The notes below the pieces were generated by a model that ran no database searches, was not told where the DNA came from, and saw only the letters and a list, made by a program, of their open reading frames with translations. Shown one piece after another: positions 1-8,184 of a stretch of 18,129 nucleotides of DNA. Within the stretch, counting starts at the first letter, position 1. Every line of letters starts with the position of its first letter. The translations under genes were made by a program, and so were the position numbers. Source of the stretch: an uncultured Bacilli bacterium (GTDB lineage: Bacteria; Bacillota_I; Bacilli_A; RF39; UBA660); assembly GCA_948874605.1 (NCBI GenBank), contig CAQRXS010000013.1, positions 1 through 18,129 on the forward strand. Direction: 5' to 3'.

Positions 1-92
1 TTATTTTTTTATCCTCATAACTTGTCAATACCTTTTTTCGTGTTTTTATCCTGTGTAAATAAGAAATAATATGGGTCAATCTCATATTTTTT

Positions 93-101
93 TGTTATAC
101 T
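93..101 (+). promoter_or_regulatory. Extended -10 promoter of the hydrolase-pepF pair
   Basis: TATACT lies at 96-101 with TGT just before it (93-95), which fits an extended -10 (TGn) element. No good -35 is visible at the matching distance (around 73-79). A second possible -10, TATAAT, lies at 105-110. Several other promoters in this window also have TGn before the -10, which supports the first choice. The ribosome site (AAAGGA) begins near 122. Confidence 0.45.
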
Positions 102-135
102 ATTTATAATAAACTTTTTTGAAAGGAATGATAAT

Positions 136-687
136 ATGAATCAAAATTATTTTTTAATACATGGAAGTTTTGGGAGTCCTTTTTCAAATTGGATTCCATA
201 TTTAAGAAAAAACATCGAAAATAAAGGTTTTGAGGTTTATACACCAGATTTACCAACTGGAGTAGGAAAGCAAAATTTTAAGAATTGGTCTTTCGTTATG
301 AAAGCCTATGTAGATGCTAATTTAATTCATGAGAATACGACTATCTTTGCTCATTCCATTGCACCAGTTTTTGTTTGTAAATTTTTGGTAGAGCATCATA
401 TTTCAGTGAAGCGATTGGTTTTTATTTGTGGCTTTAATCAATATTTTGGAATTGATGAAGCTTATGATGAAGTAAATAAAACCATGTATTTTGATTCTTT
501 CAAGGAAATAAAAAAATATTGTAATGATATAATTTGTTATTATACAGATAATGATCCTTATGTTCCATACGACGTTGAAAGGGAATTCGCTTCTATTGCG
601 ACTAAGAAGTTTGTTGTACCTGGTGGAGGATATTTGAATGCAGAAAGTGGATATGATGAATTTAATGAATTACTAGAATGGGTGTGA
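136..687 (+). CDS. RBBP9/YdeN-family alpha/beta hydrolase, catalytic His replaced by Tyr
   Basis: A 183-residue protein of the small RBBP9/YdeN serine hydrolase family, at the normal family length, probably cytosolic because no signal peptide is seen. The N-terminal FLIHGSFGSP matches the oxyanion-hole region. The nucleophile elbow is AHSIAP with Ser74, and the acid is probably Asp140 (or Asp138) in TDNDPYVP. In this family the catalytic His normally lies in a GGHLNAESG-type motif. Here the motif is otherwise preserved but reads GGGYLNAESGY, with Tyr166 (TAT, 631-633) in the His position. That is one transition away from CAT. The protein may be a catalytically dead homologue or may work differently. 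The start is supported by AAAGGA about 9 nt upstream. pepF begins 3 nt after the stop, so the two are probably cotranscribed and translationally coupled. The substrate is unknown. Confidence 0.85.
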   Translation: MNQNYFLIHGSFGSPFSNWIPYLRKNIENKGFEVYTPDLPTGVGKQNFKNWSFVMKAYVDANLIHENTTIFAHSIAPVFVCKFLVEHHISVKRLVFICGFNQYFGIDEAYDEVNKTMYFDSFKEIKKYCNDIICYYTDNDPYVPYDVEREFASIATKKFVVPGGGYLNAESGYDEFNELLEWV

Positions 688-690
688 AAT

Positions 691-2409
691 ATGAAAACAA
701 GTTGGGATTTAACTCATTTATTCTTGTCTAAGATGGAATGGGATATTGCAAAGGAAAATTTAATTCATAAAACAAAACAATTTGAGCAAGAAATGCCAAC
801 GTTTTGCGAAAACTTTGAAGCTTTTGAAAGTGGATTAAAACAAAAAATTAAAATAGATTATGAAATTGAAAGGGTTTATTGTTATCCAAAACGCTTTACT
901 GATTTAAATGCTTTGGATGAAGAACATCAAGCAATGACGCGTGAAGCTTGGAGTATATATGAGACTATTTTGAAGCTTACAAAAGACTTTACGTTTTTAC
1001 TTCAAAATAATCGAGTTTTTGTGGATAAGTTTTGTGTAAATAATCCTTACTACGATCGTTATATAAAAATATTACTACGAAATGGAAATTATACTTTAAG
1101 TCGCGAAATCGAAAATATTAAGGAAGTTTATCGTACGCTTACCCAAATTGATTTATCGCTTGGAACTTTAGAATTAGAAAATGGTGAAGAAGTTACTTTA
1201 AATGCAAAGCAGATGCAAAATATTTTAAGTGGTTCTTGTGAAAGTGATCGCGTTCATGCTTTGGAACAACAAAATGCAGTTTATATGCGAATTGAAAATA
1301 CTTTGGCAGTGTTACTACAGCAAAAATATCAAGTCGAAGTTGATAAAGCAAAAGAGCGTAATTTCAGTTTAATGGAACAAAATTTAAATTCCATGGAACT
1401 TCCCCCTCATATTATTGAGCATTTAATACAAGTTGCGAATAAGAATCTATATTTGCAACAAGAGTATATAGCATTTAAAAAAATGGTTTTAGGAGTAGAG
1501 GAATACCGAGTTTCTGATATGATGTTGCCTTTAGGGTTTATTTCTAAAATGGAAATAGAATTTGAAGAAGCAGTACATATATTAAAAGAGTCATTTCGTG
1601 TTTTAGGCGATTCTTATGAAAAGAAAATCGATGAAGCGCTTCAAAATGGGTGGATAGATGTTTATTCTAAGCCTCATAAAAGAAAAATGTCCTATAGTTG
1701 TATTTCTTATGCTGGAGTGCCATATGCTTCTTTGAATTATGATAAAAGTATTTCTAGTGTTCGAACTTTGGGGCATGAACTTGGACATTCTATTCATACT
1801 GCTTTTTCTAAAGAGAACAATGCATTTGAATATTTTGAATATAGTTTGTTTTTGTCTGAAGTTGTTTCTAAGGTAAACGAAATTCTTTTCAATGAGTATT
1901 TACTTTCGCATTATGAGAATACAGAGGAAAAATTATTTCTACTTACTAATATTGTTTCAAGTCTTGGTAATACGTTATTTAATCAAGTTATGAACACAGA
2001 ATTTGAACATACTATAATTCAGTCTATTGAGCAAAATAAAAAGTTAAATGTAAAGAAAATAAATCAAATTTATAGAGAATTATTTTCAAAATATCATGGT
2101 ATTGATGTTGTTATCGATGTGGATAACAGTTCTGCTTGGATGCGAATACCTCATTTCCTTTTCAATGATGCTTACTATTTATATCAATATTCCATAGGTG
2201 TAGCTCTTGCAATTGAAATTGTTAGAAAAATTCATGAAGAACAAAACTTTGTTGATAAGTATATAGAATTTTTGAGTATTGGAAATCAAAAAAATATATT
2301 AGATTCTTTACAAGTATTAGGAATAGATTTAGAAGACTCGCAATATTTAGAAAATGCCTATCGCTATTTAGAAAAAAATATTAGAGAACTAAAACGTTTA
2401 AAAAAATAA
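691..2409 (+). CDS. pepF: Oligoendopeptidase F, M3-family zinc metallopeptidase
   Basis: A 572-residue cytosolic zinc peptidase that cleaves short peptides, near the usual length of about 600. The zinc-binding HELGH motif is at residues 362-366 within LGHELGHSIHTAF. The third ligand is probably Glu390 in FLSEVVSKVNE, 28 residues after the first His, as in family M3. The N-terminal half is helical and charged, as expected for the PepF N-terminal domain. The C-terminal part contains YYLYQYSIGVALA, typical of PepF. The ATG is 3 nt after the stop of the upstream hydrolase, and the local ribosome site is weak, so translation may depend on coupling. No terminator hairpin is visible after its stop, so transcription may continue toward rsgA. 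Confidence 0.93.
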   Translation: MKTSWDLTHLFLSKMEWDIAKENLIHKTKQFEQEMPTFCENFEAFESGLKQKIKIDYEIERVYCYPKRFTDLNALDEEHQAMTREAWSIYETILKLTKDFTFLLQNNRVFVDKFCVNNPYYDRYIKILLRNGNYTLSREIENIKEVYRTLTQIDLSLGTLELENGEEVTLNAKQMQNILSGSCESDRVHALEQQNAVYMRIENTLAVLLQQKYQVEVDKAKERNFSLMEQNLNSMELPPHIIEHLIQVANKNLYLQQEYIAFKKMVLGVEEYRVSDMMLPLGFISKMEIEFEEAVHILKESFRVLGDSYEKKIDEALQNGWIDVYSKPHKRKMSYSCISYAGVPYASLNYDKSISSVRTLGHELGHSIHTAFSKENNAFEYFEYSLFLSEVVSKVNEILFNEYLLSHYENTEEKLFLLTNIVSSLGNTLFNQVMNTEFEHTIIQSIEQNKKLNVKKINQIYRELFSKYHGIDVVIDVDNSSAWMRIPHFLFNDAYYLYQYSIGVALAIEIVRKIHEEQNFVDKYIEFLSIGNQKNILDSLQVLGIDLEDSQYLENAYRYLEKNIRELKRLKK

Positions 2410-2415
2410 TTTTTC

Positions 2416-2443
2416 TTGCATTTTTAATTTTTTTTGGTATATT
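2416..2443 (+). promoter_or_regulatory. Promoter of the small ORF and probably rsgA
   Basis: TTGCAT at 2416-2421 and TATATT at 2438-2443 are separated by 16 nt. TGG directly before the -10 gives an extended -10 element. The predicted start is near 2450, just before the ribosome site of the 22-codon ORF. The TGGTATATT core is identical to that of the TasA-like gene promoter at 7383-7391. Confidence 0.6.
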
Positions 2444-2468
2444 AGATTTATTGAAGGGAAGTGATTTT

Positions 2469-2537
2469 ATGCAGAAAAAAATAAATTTTATAAATCTTTT
2501 TCGTAAGCTAAATCACTTTGAAAAATTTTCTAAATAA
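2469..2537 (+). CDS. 22-residue small ORF, possible leader peptide for rsgA
   Basis: A small ORF of 22 codons plus TAA, beginning MQKKINFINLF. It has its own promoter just upstream and a ribosome site AAGGGA at 2454-2459, 9 nt before the ATG. The peptide is basic and rich in Phe, Lys and Asn, with no recognisable domain, signal peptide or transmembrane helix. It is followed by a T-tailed hairpin and then rsgA, the arrangement expected for a leader peptide in a transcription attenuator. It could also be an independent small protein or an untranslated spacer. No function is assigned. Confidence 0.4.
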   Translation: MQKKINFINLFRKLNHFEKFSK

Positions 2538-2555
2538 TCTTTTTCTTGTTTTTGG

Positions 2556-2581
2556 CTTACTTTAAAGTAAGTTCTTTTTTT
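2556..2581 (+). terminator. T-tailed hairpin between the small ORF and rsgA
   Basis: Perfect inverted repeat CTTACTTT/AAAGTAAG at 2556-2571, followed by a nearly pure T run to 2581. The stem is AT-rich and its central pairs must open to form the loop, so it is a modest intrinsic terminator. It would end the small-ORF transcript before rsgA unless it is read through. Confidence 0.5.
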
Positions 2582-2598
2582 GAACTTTAGAAAGTAAG
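2556..2598 (+). promoter_or_regulatory. Candidate attenuator with mutually exclusive hairpins before rsgA
   Basis: Besides the terminator stem (2556-2571), AAGTTC at 2569-2574 can pair with GAACTT at 2582-2587 across the T run. This competes with the base of the terminator. The 3' arm of the terminator (AAAGTAAG) is also repeated at 2591-2598, so CTTACTTT could pair with either copy. The second copy overlaps the rsgA ribosome site. These pairings are read directly; the regulatory role is inference. Confidence 0.35.
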
Positions 2599-2610
2599 GT
2601 GTATTGAAAT

Positions 2611-3485
2611 TTGGAAGCCATAGTGCTTGAGGTGTTGCAAGATAGAATTTTATTATTGCAACAAAATATTGTTGTTTCTAGTAATTTGAAAAAATGTTCA
2701 AATTTAGTAGTTGGAGATAAAGTGATGACGAATGAAAAAGGTAATATTTGTAGTGTATTACCTAGAAAAAATTTGCTAAGTCGTACGAAAATAGATGGTA
2801 CAAGAATCGATTGTGTTGGAACAACTAGAGGAATCGCGGTAATATTGATATAGCTTGTATCGTAGTTTCTTCCGCGTCTCCTCCTCTTCATCCTAAATTC
2901 ATTGACCGTTATCATATTCTTTTAGAAATGAATCATATTCCGCACATTATTATTTGGAATAAATGCGATTTAAAAAATCCTCAGGAAGAGGAATTTATGA
3001 ACTTTTATAAAGAGTTAGGTTTTATAATCATTGAAACATCCACGATTACTCATATTGGTCTTGATTTATTAAAGAGAAATATTCAAGGCCATCAAACTAT
3101 TTTTGTTGGACATAGTGGAGTAGGAAAATCTTCTCTTATAAAAGCGATTACGAATAACGATTCTGTTAAAGTGGGTGAAGTTTCCTTAAAATCTCAGCGA
3201 GGTTGTCATACAACTACTTCTACAAAATATTATTTTTGGGATGATTCTTCAGGAATTATTGATACTCCTGGAATTAAAAGTTTAGATATTCCATGTTTAC
3301 CAGTTTTTGAATTACAAAATTATTTTCAGGAAATTAAAGAAGCTAGTGCTCTTTGCAAGTTTTCTAATTGTTTACATTATAAAGAAAATGATGAAATGTG
3401 TTATGTGAAACAATGCGTTAAGGAACATAAAATACGTTCTTCAAGATATGAAAGTTATTTAAAGATTTTGAAAATTCTTTTATAA
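2611..3485 (+). pseudogene. rsgA: Ribosome small subunit-dependent GTPase RsgA (CpgA), frameshifted
   Basis: RsgA is a circularly permuted GTPase that acts in late 30S subunit maturation. An N-terminal OB-fold part starts at a TTG (2611), with AAGGTG 9 nt upstream, and runs to a stop at 2851-2853. The GTPase and zinc domains continue in the -1 frame, open from 2829 to 3485. The joined protein would be about 291 residues, the usual length. G4 is NKCD, G1 is GHSGVGKSS and G3 is DTPG, in the permuted order expected. The zinc motif is Cys-x4-Cys-x-His-x7-Cys, two residues longer than the common x5 spacing. Homology switches frame at about 2836-2842, where one base seems to be missing within the sequence encoding GIA/NIDIA. 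No slippery heptamer is visible, so this is a real mutation or an assembly error rather than programmed frameshifting. The downstream ATG at 2928 has no ribosome site. Confidence 0.88.
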
Positions 3486-3550
3486 TATTTGAATGAAAAA
3501 TGAGAAAAAAATTTTTAAATTGTTGAATAAGAATGTATTTCATACAAAAA

Positions 3551-3594
3551 AATAGCTATTTCGAGCAAGTAATGTTCCAAATAGTATTTTTTTT
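3551..3594 (+). terminator. Probable intrinsic terminator after rsgA
   Basis: AATAGCTATTT (3551-3561) pairs with AAATAGTATT (3579-3588) with a single bulged G, followed by a run of T to 3594. It lies about 65 nt after the rsgA stop. Confidence 0.55.
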
Positions 3595-3626
3595 GATAGA
3601 ATGTGTTCTAAAGGAGTAGGATATTT

Positions 3627-4085
3627 ATGATTGAGAAAATGGAAATGAATCAAGTGATTGGTAAAAAAGTGGGTGTTTCTTTTGTAAGTTTTGCGTATAT
3701 AATGTCATATATGTTTTATGTGATTTTAATTTCATTACTTATTAATCTAGTTTTAGCGCAATATTTAGAACCACTATATGCCACGTTTCAAACAATGAGT
3801 CCTTTTTGGAATTTTGAATATTTTATGGCTGTTGTTTTTATAACATTTGTATATATACTTTTAAATTTTACCATGAGTTTTCTTTCTTATAAGACTGTTT
3901 TTTGGAAGTGTTTTTTAAACAAAGAAGATATTCGGAAATTTCTATTTGTTGTTGGTTTTATTTTTCCGGTAGCTTTATTCACATTTAGTTTTATTACTGA
4001 AGGAGAGTGGTTCCCGTTAATTATTAATTCTATCACACAAATTTTGGCTATTTTCTATTTGAAGAAAATGATTAAACTTGGATAA
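3627..4085 (+). CDS. Four-helix integral membrane protein, unknown function
   Basis: A 152-residue hydrophobic protein with four likely transmembrane helices at about residues 16-43, 63-88, 104-123 and 129-146. The C-terminal end is basic (YLKKMIKLG). No catalytic motif or family signature was recognised. The start is well supported by AAAGGAG at 3610-3616. The gene lies between the rsgA terminator and a bidirectional terminator, so it is probably a single-gene transcript. A possible -10 (TAGAAT, 3597-3602) lies upstream but with a poor -35. It might be a small permease subunit or a stress-related membrane protein, but the sequence does not say which. Confidence 0.75.
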   Translation: MIEKMEMNQVIGKKVGVSFVSFAYIMSYMFYVILISLLINLVLAQYLEPLYATFQTMSPFWNFEYFMAVVFITFVYILLNFTMSFLSYKTVFWKCFLNKEDIRKFLFVVGFIFPVALFTFSFITEGEWFPLIINSITQILAIFYLKKMIKLG

Positions 4086-4097
4086 ACTTTGATTTTG

Positions 4098-4132
4098 AAA
4101 GATGCTAATTCATTACATAAGCATCTTTTTTC
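4098..4132. terminator. Shared terminator between convergent genes
   Basis: AAAGATGCT (4098-4106) pairs perfectly with AGCATCTTT (4120-4128), with a 13-nt loop. Reading + it is followed by a T run to 4132. Reading - the tail is weak. The hairpin includes the stop codon of the minus-strand nuclease-NTPase gene. Confidence 0.75.
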
Positions 4133-7100
4133 TTTAATTTATGGATATCATTTCTAATTTCTTTAAAAAAATAATAATAATTTTGGCATAATTCTTCTTG
4201 TTCGTTCGATGTAGAATCATTTAAATTTTCGACTATGGAAATTCCTAAAAATGAACTTGCAAAGTCATTTAATAATACGTAATCGTCAGAATAATTTATT
4301 GAAACGTGGTCTTCCATCTTTTGAAAATTTAAGATATTTGTTTTAAATTGATCGAATCCTTCTGATATAATGGTATCTAAAATTGGTAAAAAAACGATTT
4401 GATTGAAATTATAGGCATTAAATAATTCCATTATTTTTAATTCATTACTATGAGATATCCCATCTCGAATACAAAAATTCATGTATTCTTTTTTCGTTTT
4501 ATAATTTTCCTTCATATAAATTGCTGCTAAAAATATTTTAAATTCTACGTTTCCAAAGTGAATAAGATTATTTTGTTTTTTTATAATTCCAGTTTTTATT
4601 AACTGTTGGATGTCTTGTTCTTTTATATTATATTTTTGAGTTATGTGTTTTTCTGCTAATAAATTAAAACTATTTTGAATTATGTAATGTGCATAAATTT
4701 TTAAGAATTCTAGTTGATTTTGGGAGAGATGCAAGTTATCTAATAATATAGGGAAAATTTCCATTGTAAATGGTACTTCTTTTTTTGTTGATTCTGATTT
4801 TTCATAAAACTTTAGGATTAATAAGGTAAATTCTTCGGTTGATTGCTCCAAAATATTATATATTCCATATACTTCTTTTTCTGATTTTTTTAATAATGTT
4901 TTATTTTTTTGAGAAAGATTTGAATTTCTTATTTTCTTTATTAATTTTGTTTTTGATATGGGTTTGATAAAAAGTTCTTTTGTAAATTTTTGAGCTTCTA
5001 TTTCTGCGTTGTTTTTTGGGGGACTTTCCTCTTTTTGAAAATAATCATAGTCCGATGTGGGGAATTCAATGGTATATTCTTCTAGGATTTTTGATATATT
5101 TTTACTTTTAGGAATTTTTAACATTTTTAAAATTTTGGGAAAACATTCGATTGTTTGTAAGTATTCCTCTGTTATTCCTTCATCAGATAATATTTCTAGC
5201 TCATAAATTAGTTTTGATTCTAAGTGTATTTTTATTTTCTTGCCGTATAGTTCTAAATACATTTTTAATGCTTCTTTATAAGATTTCGGGAAATATGTTA
5301 CGTAAGATAGCTCAAATAGATAAGATATGCCACTTAGATAACTCATTATCACAAATTCTTGTGGAAAAGTTATTCCAAGTTTTTCTGCAGAAGTAACTAT
5401 TTCTGGAATACTTTGAAAATTTTTATCGGTATAATCGTGCCATTTATTACTATAATCTTTAATTAATTTTGTGATTCTAAATTCAAGAAAGTTTTTTAGG
5501 TTAGTGTTTTTGATATTTTTTAGGATCAAAAGACTTTTCCATATTTTGTGATGAAGGTATTCTTTTGGTAAGGTATCATCGCTTGCATCTAGAAAAATAT
5601 CTAAGTCATTTGTAATTATTAATGAGTCAAAGTTATGAATCAAGTATGTGATTAAAATATTTTGATTTTCTACTGTTAGTGGTGTATTCAATATTAAGTT
5701 TTCAATTTGATTGAAATAAATGACACTTTTACAAAATAACTCTTCATAATCTATTGCTTTTTCTTGCCATTCTTGGTTGATAAAATCAAAAATAGAGTGA
5801 TTTGTAAAGTTTACTATATTTTGATTTTTATAGGCAAATTTTAGGAAATTATCAAATAGTTCTTTTAAATAGGTTTCAAATAAACTAGGGCGTATATAAT
5901 TGGTATTTTTAGCAAGTATTTGAAAACTTTTTTGTAAGTGAATTATTTGTATTTCTGGGTTTGATAATGAGAGCAAGAAAGCTAGTAATTGTGCGCCTTC
6001 ACTTAATTTGTAAAATATCGACTTTAAAAAATCAGAAGGACATTGGAGATATTCAATAAATTTATTTAGGAAATCAAACTCATTTAAATTCGTGTCTTGG
6101 TATGTTTCTATAAAATAGTTTATGGATCTTGGTGAGTAATTTCGAGTATAAATGATATCTTTTACATGACTCTGTAGGATATAAAGATGTTCAAAACTTA
6201 GATTTGAATTACGAATATGGGCAAATAAAATTTTAGCTTTTTCAGAATCATTGTAATTGCAGTTTTTATGCATAATACGTTTCGCAAGATTTTTGTTTTC
6301 GAAGTCTTTAAACGTATTTAATCCTCTTTTTAAAACATATTCTCTAGTTGTTAATATTAAGTATATATTTTTCATCTGTTCTAACTGCTTTAAGATATGA
6401 AGTAGTTTTCTTTCTTCGTTTAAAGAAAGCTTCATTTCTTGAAATGTTGATCCCCAAAAGTCATCAAAAAGAATTCCGATTTTTCTTGTCGTGGGAATTA
6501 TTTTCAAGATATCTTCACAATTGCTAATTGTATAAGCTTGTTCTATTTTTTGTTGTTTTTGAAGTTCATTTAATAGCATTTTTGCATTTGTAGATTTTCC
6601 TGAACCAGCTTCACCAGATAGAAATATTATGTTATTTGTATATAGATATTCTAAGCATGTTTTATATGTTTTTGTTTTTATAAAATATTTTTCAATTTCA
6701 AAAAATTCATTTTGCAATAATTGGCTATTGTTTTCTAATTCTGGCGATTTTATTTTTTCTAGCAGAATTTCAAAGTTTATATTATCTGCTAAAAGTTTTT
6801 CATCAAAAGATTTTTTTATATCTCTAAATTTTTCTTCCCTTAAGTAACTTAATATATCAGAAGGCGAGACTATATCATTTGGAGATAAGATATAGGATGA
6901 TAAGATCGTCATTATTTTTTCTTTTTGAATTACAGTTGGATTTGTGGAAAGGACCAAAATGTATCGATCTGGCTTTAGTTTTTCTATTTTACTTAATTCT
7001 TCTGTTTTTAAAGCGGCTATTAAGTTGTTTATGTTTTGAAAATGTTTGCACTGTACGATTAGAGATTTGTTATTATAGCAGAAACGACCATCTATTCCTA

Positions 7101-7218
7101 AGTCTTTTCTTTTGTTAAACCTTTCTAATTTTATGTTTTCACGTCTTTCAATAATGTCACAGCCAAAGTCTTCAAATTCTTCGTCAGTAAGTTGTGTATT
7201 AAAATCGTATTTTTTCAT
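4105..7218 (-). CDS. Mrr-like nuclease fused to a STAND-type NTPase; probable antiphage protein
   Basis: A 1037-residue multidomain protein. Residues 1-95 resemble an Mrr-type restriction endonuclease domain: GID with Asp43, then the QxK core QCK (Gln56, Lys58) after a beta strand, with acidic residues (Glu14/Glu17) upstream. After a helical linker, a P-loop NTPase has Walker A GEAGSGKST (202-210), Walker B ILFDDFWG (249-256) and LTTRE (289-293), with a YSPRSI winged-helix-like motif at 361-366. This resembles the nSTAND3 class. The remaining roughly 640 residues are helical and Lys/Asn/Leu-rich, without a recognised domain, and could be the sensor. Mrr-STAND proteins such as Avs-type systems cut DNA after sensing phage proteins; that role here is inference. 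A GGGGAG site precedes the ATG. The gene stands alone, convergent with a membrane protein gene and divergent from the surface-protein cluster. Confidence 0.82.
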   Translation of the reverse strand: MKKYDFNTQLTDEEFEDFGCDIIERRENIKLERFNKRKDLGIDGRFCYNNKSLIVQCKHFQNINNLIAALKTEELSKIEKLKPDRYILVLSTNPTVIQKEKIMTILSSYILSPNDIVSPSDILSYLREEKFRDIKKSFDEKLLADNINFEILLEKIKSPELENNSQLLQNEFFEIEKYFIKTKTYKTCLEYLYTNNIIFLSGEAGSGKSTNAKMLLNELQKQQKIEQAYTISNCEDILKIIPTTRKIGILFDDFWGSTFQEMKLSLNEERKLLHILKQLEQMKNIYLILTTREYVLKRGLNTFKDFENKNLAKRIMHKNCNYNDSEKAKILFAHIRNSNLSFEHLYILQSHVKDIIYTRNYSPRSINYFIETYQDTNLNEFDFLNKFIEYLQCPSDFLKSIFYKLSEGAQLLAFLLSLSNPEIQIIHLQKSFQILAKNTNYIRPSLFETYLKELFDNFLKFAYKNQNIVNFTNHSIFDFINQEWQEKAIDYEELFCKSVIYFNQIENLILNTPLTVENQNILITYLIHNFDSLIITNDLDIFLDASDDTLPKEYLHHKIWKSLLILKNIKNTNLKNFLEFRITKLIKDYSNKWHDYTDKNFQSIPEIVTSAEKLGITFPQEFVIMSYLSGISYLFELSYVTYFPKSYKEALKMYLELYGKKIKIHLESKLIYELEILSDEGITEEYLQTIECFPKILKMLKIPKSKNISKILEEYTIEFPTSDYDYFQKEESPPKNNAEIEAQKFTKELFIKPISKTKLIKKIRNSNLSQKNKTLLKKSEKEVYGIYNILEQSTEEFTLLILKFYEKSESTKKEVPFTMEIFPILLDNLHLSQNQLEFLKIYAHYIIQNSFNLLAEKHITQKYNIKEQDIQQLIKTGIIKKQNNLIHFGNVEFKIFLAAIYMKENYKTKKEYMNFCIRDGISHSNELKIMELFNAYNFNQIVFLPILDTIISEGFDQFKTNILNFQKMEDHVSINYSDDYVLLNDFASSFLGISIVENLNDSTSNEQEELCQNYYYFFKEIRNDIHKLKKKDAYVMN

Positions 7219-7263
7219 AAATTCTCCCCACCTTTAGAATGTTAAATAACTCTTTTGCTTCTT

Positions 7264-7292
7264 AGTCTAGCACATGATTTTTGATTTGTAGA
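7264..7292 (-). promoter_or_regulatory. Possible promoter of the nuclease-NTPase gene
   Basis: On the minus strand, TCTACA (complement of 7287-7292) lies 17 nt before TAGACT (complement of 7264-7269), and TGC precedes that -10. Both hexamers match consensus at 4 of 6 positions. The leader would be roughly 40 nt. No obvious operator repeat was seen. Confidence 0.35.
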
Positions 7293-7362
7293 GAAAAAAA
7301 TGCTGTTTAGGCAAAGTAGATATGTTAAAAATGTAAAAGTTGTAAAATTATGAAAAAAGCAC

Positions 7363-7391
7363 TTGAATTTGATTCTTCTTTTTGGTATATT
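7363..7391 (+). promoter_or_regulatory. Strong promoter of the TasA-like gene
   Basis: TTGAAT (7363-7368), a 17-nt spacer and TATATT (7386-7391) with TGG before it, an extended -10 element. This is one of the best promoter matches in the window and fits high expression of a structural protein. Confidence 0.7.
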
Positions 7392-7422
7392 TTTATCATA
7401 GAGAGGAGATAAACGAAATATT

Positions 7423-8118
7423 ATGGAAAAGAAAAATATGGTATTATTAACCGTTATTGCGGTTGCTACTTTATTAGTAGCTGTTGTGGGGGCAACTTTT
7501 GCATTCTTTGCATCATCTGTTCAAGATGATAGAAGCGATGAAAATGGTGGAACTGGAAATACAAATGTTAATACTGCTAAATTAGCTTCTAGCACAAGTG
7601 TTGTTGCTAACATTGATGGTGCTGCTGGTTCATTTACAGCTGAAAATGTTTATCCAGGACACAAAGAAGTTGCTGCATTACAAGTAACTGCAAAAGGAGA
7701 TGCTACTGATGCTGTTGTTCCTTTTATTTATGAAGTAAGAGATAATACAATTAGTTCTAATGGTGGAACTGTAAAAGTTACTTTATATAAATCAGGATCA
7801 GCTGTAAAAACAGATAAAGATAATTCTATGGGATGTAAATTAGATGTTGACACTACAACTCAACCAGGACAAACTCGTTATAGCGAATCATGTTCTGTTG
7901 AAGAAAGTACTTTTGGAACTAAAGTTGGTTCTACTATTACTTTAAAAGGTGGACAAGAAAATATCTCTTTAGGAATTGATACTATTAAATTAGCTGCTGG
8001 TGAAAGCGAAAAAACTGCTTATTATTATGTAGTTGTTGAATATGAAAATGATCCTGCTAATGATCAATCAGAAACTCAAACTGGTAAAGTATTAGACGGA
8101 ATCATTCGTGTAGCTTAA
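7423..8118 (+). CDS. TasA/camelysin-like secreted protein with SipW-type signal peptide
   Basis: A 231-residue exported protein. The N-terminus has a short basic segment, a hydrophobic stretch at residues 7-22 and VGATFAFFASS at 22-32. This is the GxTxAxF motif typical of signal peptides cut by SipW-type peptidases, as in TasA and camelysin. A Gly/Asn/Thr linker follows, then an Ala/Val/Thr-rich beta-sandwich-like domain. NVYPGHKEVAALQV resembles the PG-strand of this fold, and the protein ends in a Tyr-rich strand plus GKVLDGIIRV. Cys138 and Cys157 could form one disulfide. Codon use is biased to a few codons such as GCT, GGT and TTA, consistent with high expression. AGGAG (7404-7408) is 14 nt from the ATG, an unusually long spacing. 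It heads the cluster containing the repeat protein and a SipW-like peptidase, and is probably a fibre or matrix subunit. Confidence 0.8.
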   Translation: MEKKNMVLLTVIAVATLLVAVVGATFAFFASSVQDDRSDENGGTGNTNVNTAKLASSTSVVANIDGAAGSFTAENVYPGHKEVAALQVTAKGDATDAVVPFIYEVRDNTISSNGGTVKVTLYKSGSAVKTDKDNSMGCKLDVDTTTQPGQTRYSESCSVEESTFGTKVGSTITLKGGQENISLGIDTIKLAAGESEKTAYYYVVVEYENDPANDQSETQTGKVLDGIIRVA

Positions 8119-8130
8119 TTTGATAATTTA

Positions 8131-8157
8131 AAAACCTGCTTTTTGACAGGTTTTTTT
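8131..8157 (+). terminator. Intrinsic terminator of the TasA-like gene
   Basis: AAAACCTG (8131-8138) pairs perfectly with CAGGTTTT (8147-8154), with an 8-nt loop, followed by T to 8157. The hairpin starts 12 nt after the stop codon. Confidence 0.85.
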
Positions 8158-8184
8158 GTGTGATTAAAAGTGATAATTTTTTCT

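Noticed and set aside
685..693. The hydrolase and pepF lie in the same frame separated by TGA AAT, so TGA read as Trp would give a fusion.
   Set aside because: Long genes here contain no in-frame TGA, Trp is encoded by TGG, and other genes end in TGA, so the standard code applies. Both products also have normal family lengths alone.
2829..2853. Programmed -1 frameshifting in rsgA.
   Set aside because: No X-XXY-YYZ slippery heptamer lies in the overlap, and the family does not normally use recoding.
2562..2915. Minus-strand open frame of 117 codons.
   Set aside because: It overlaps the RsgA-coding strand, which has clear homology, and its translation shows no domain.
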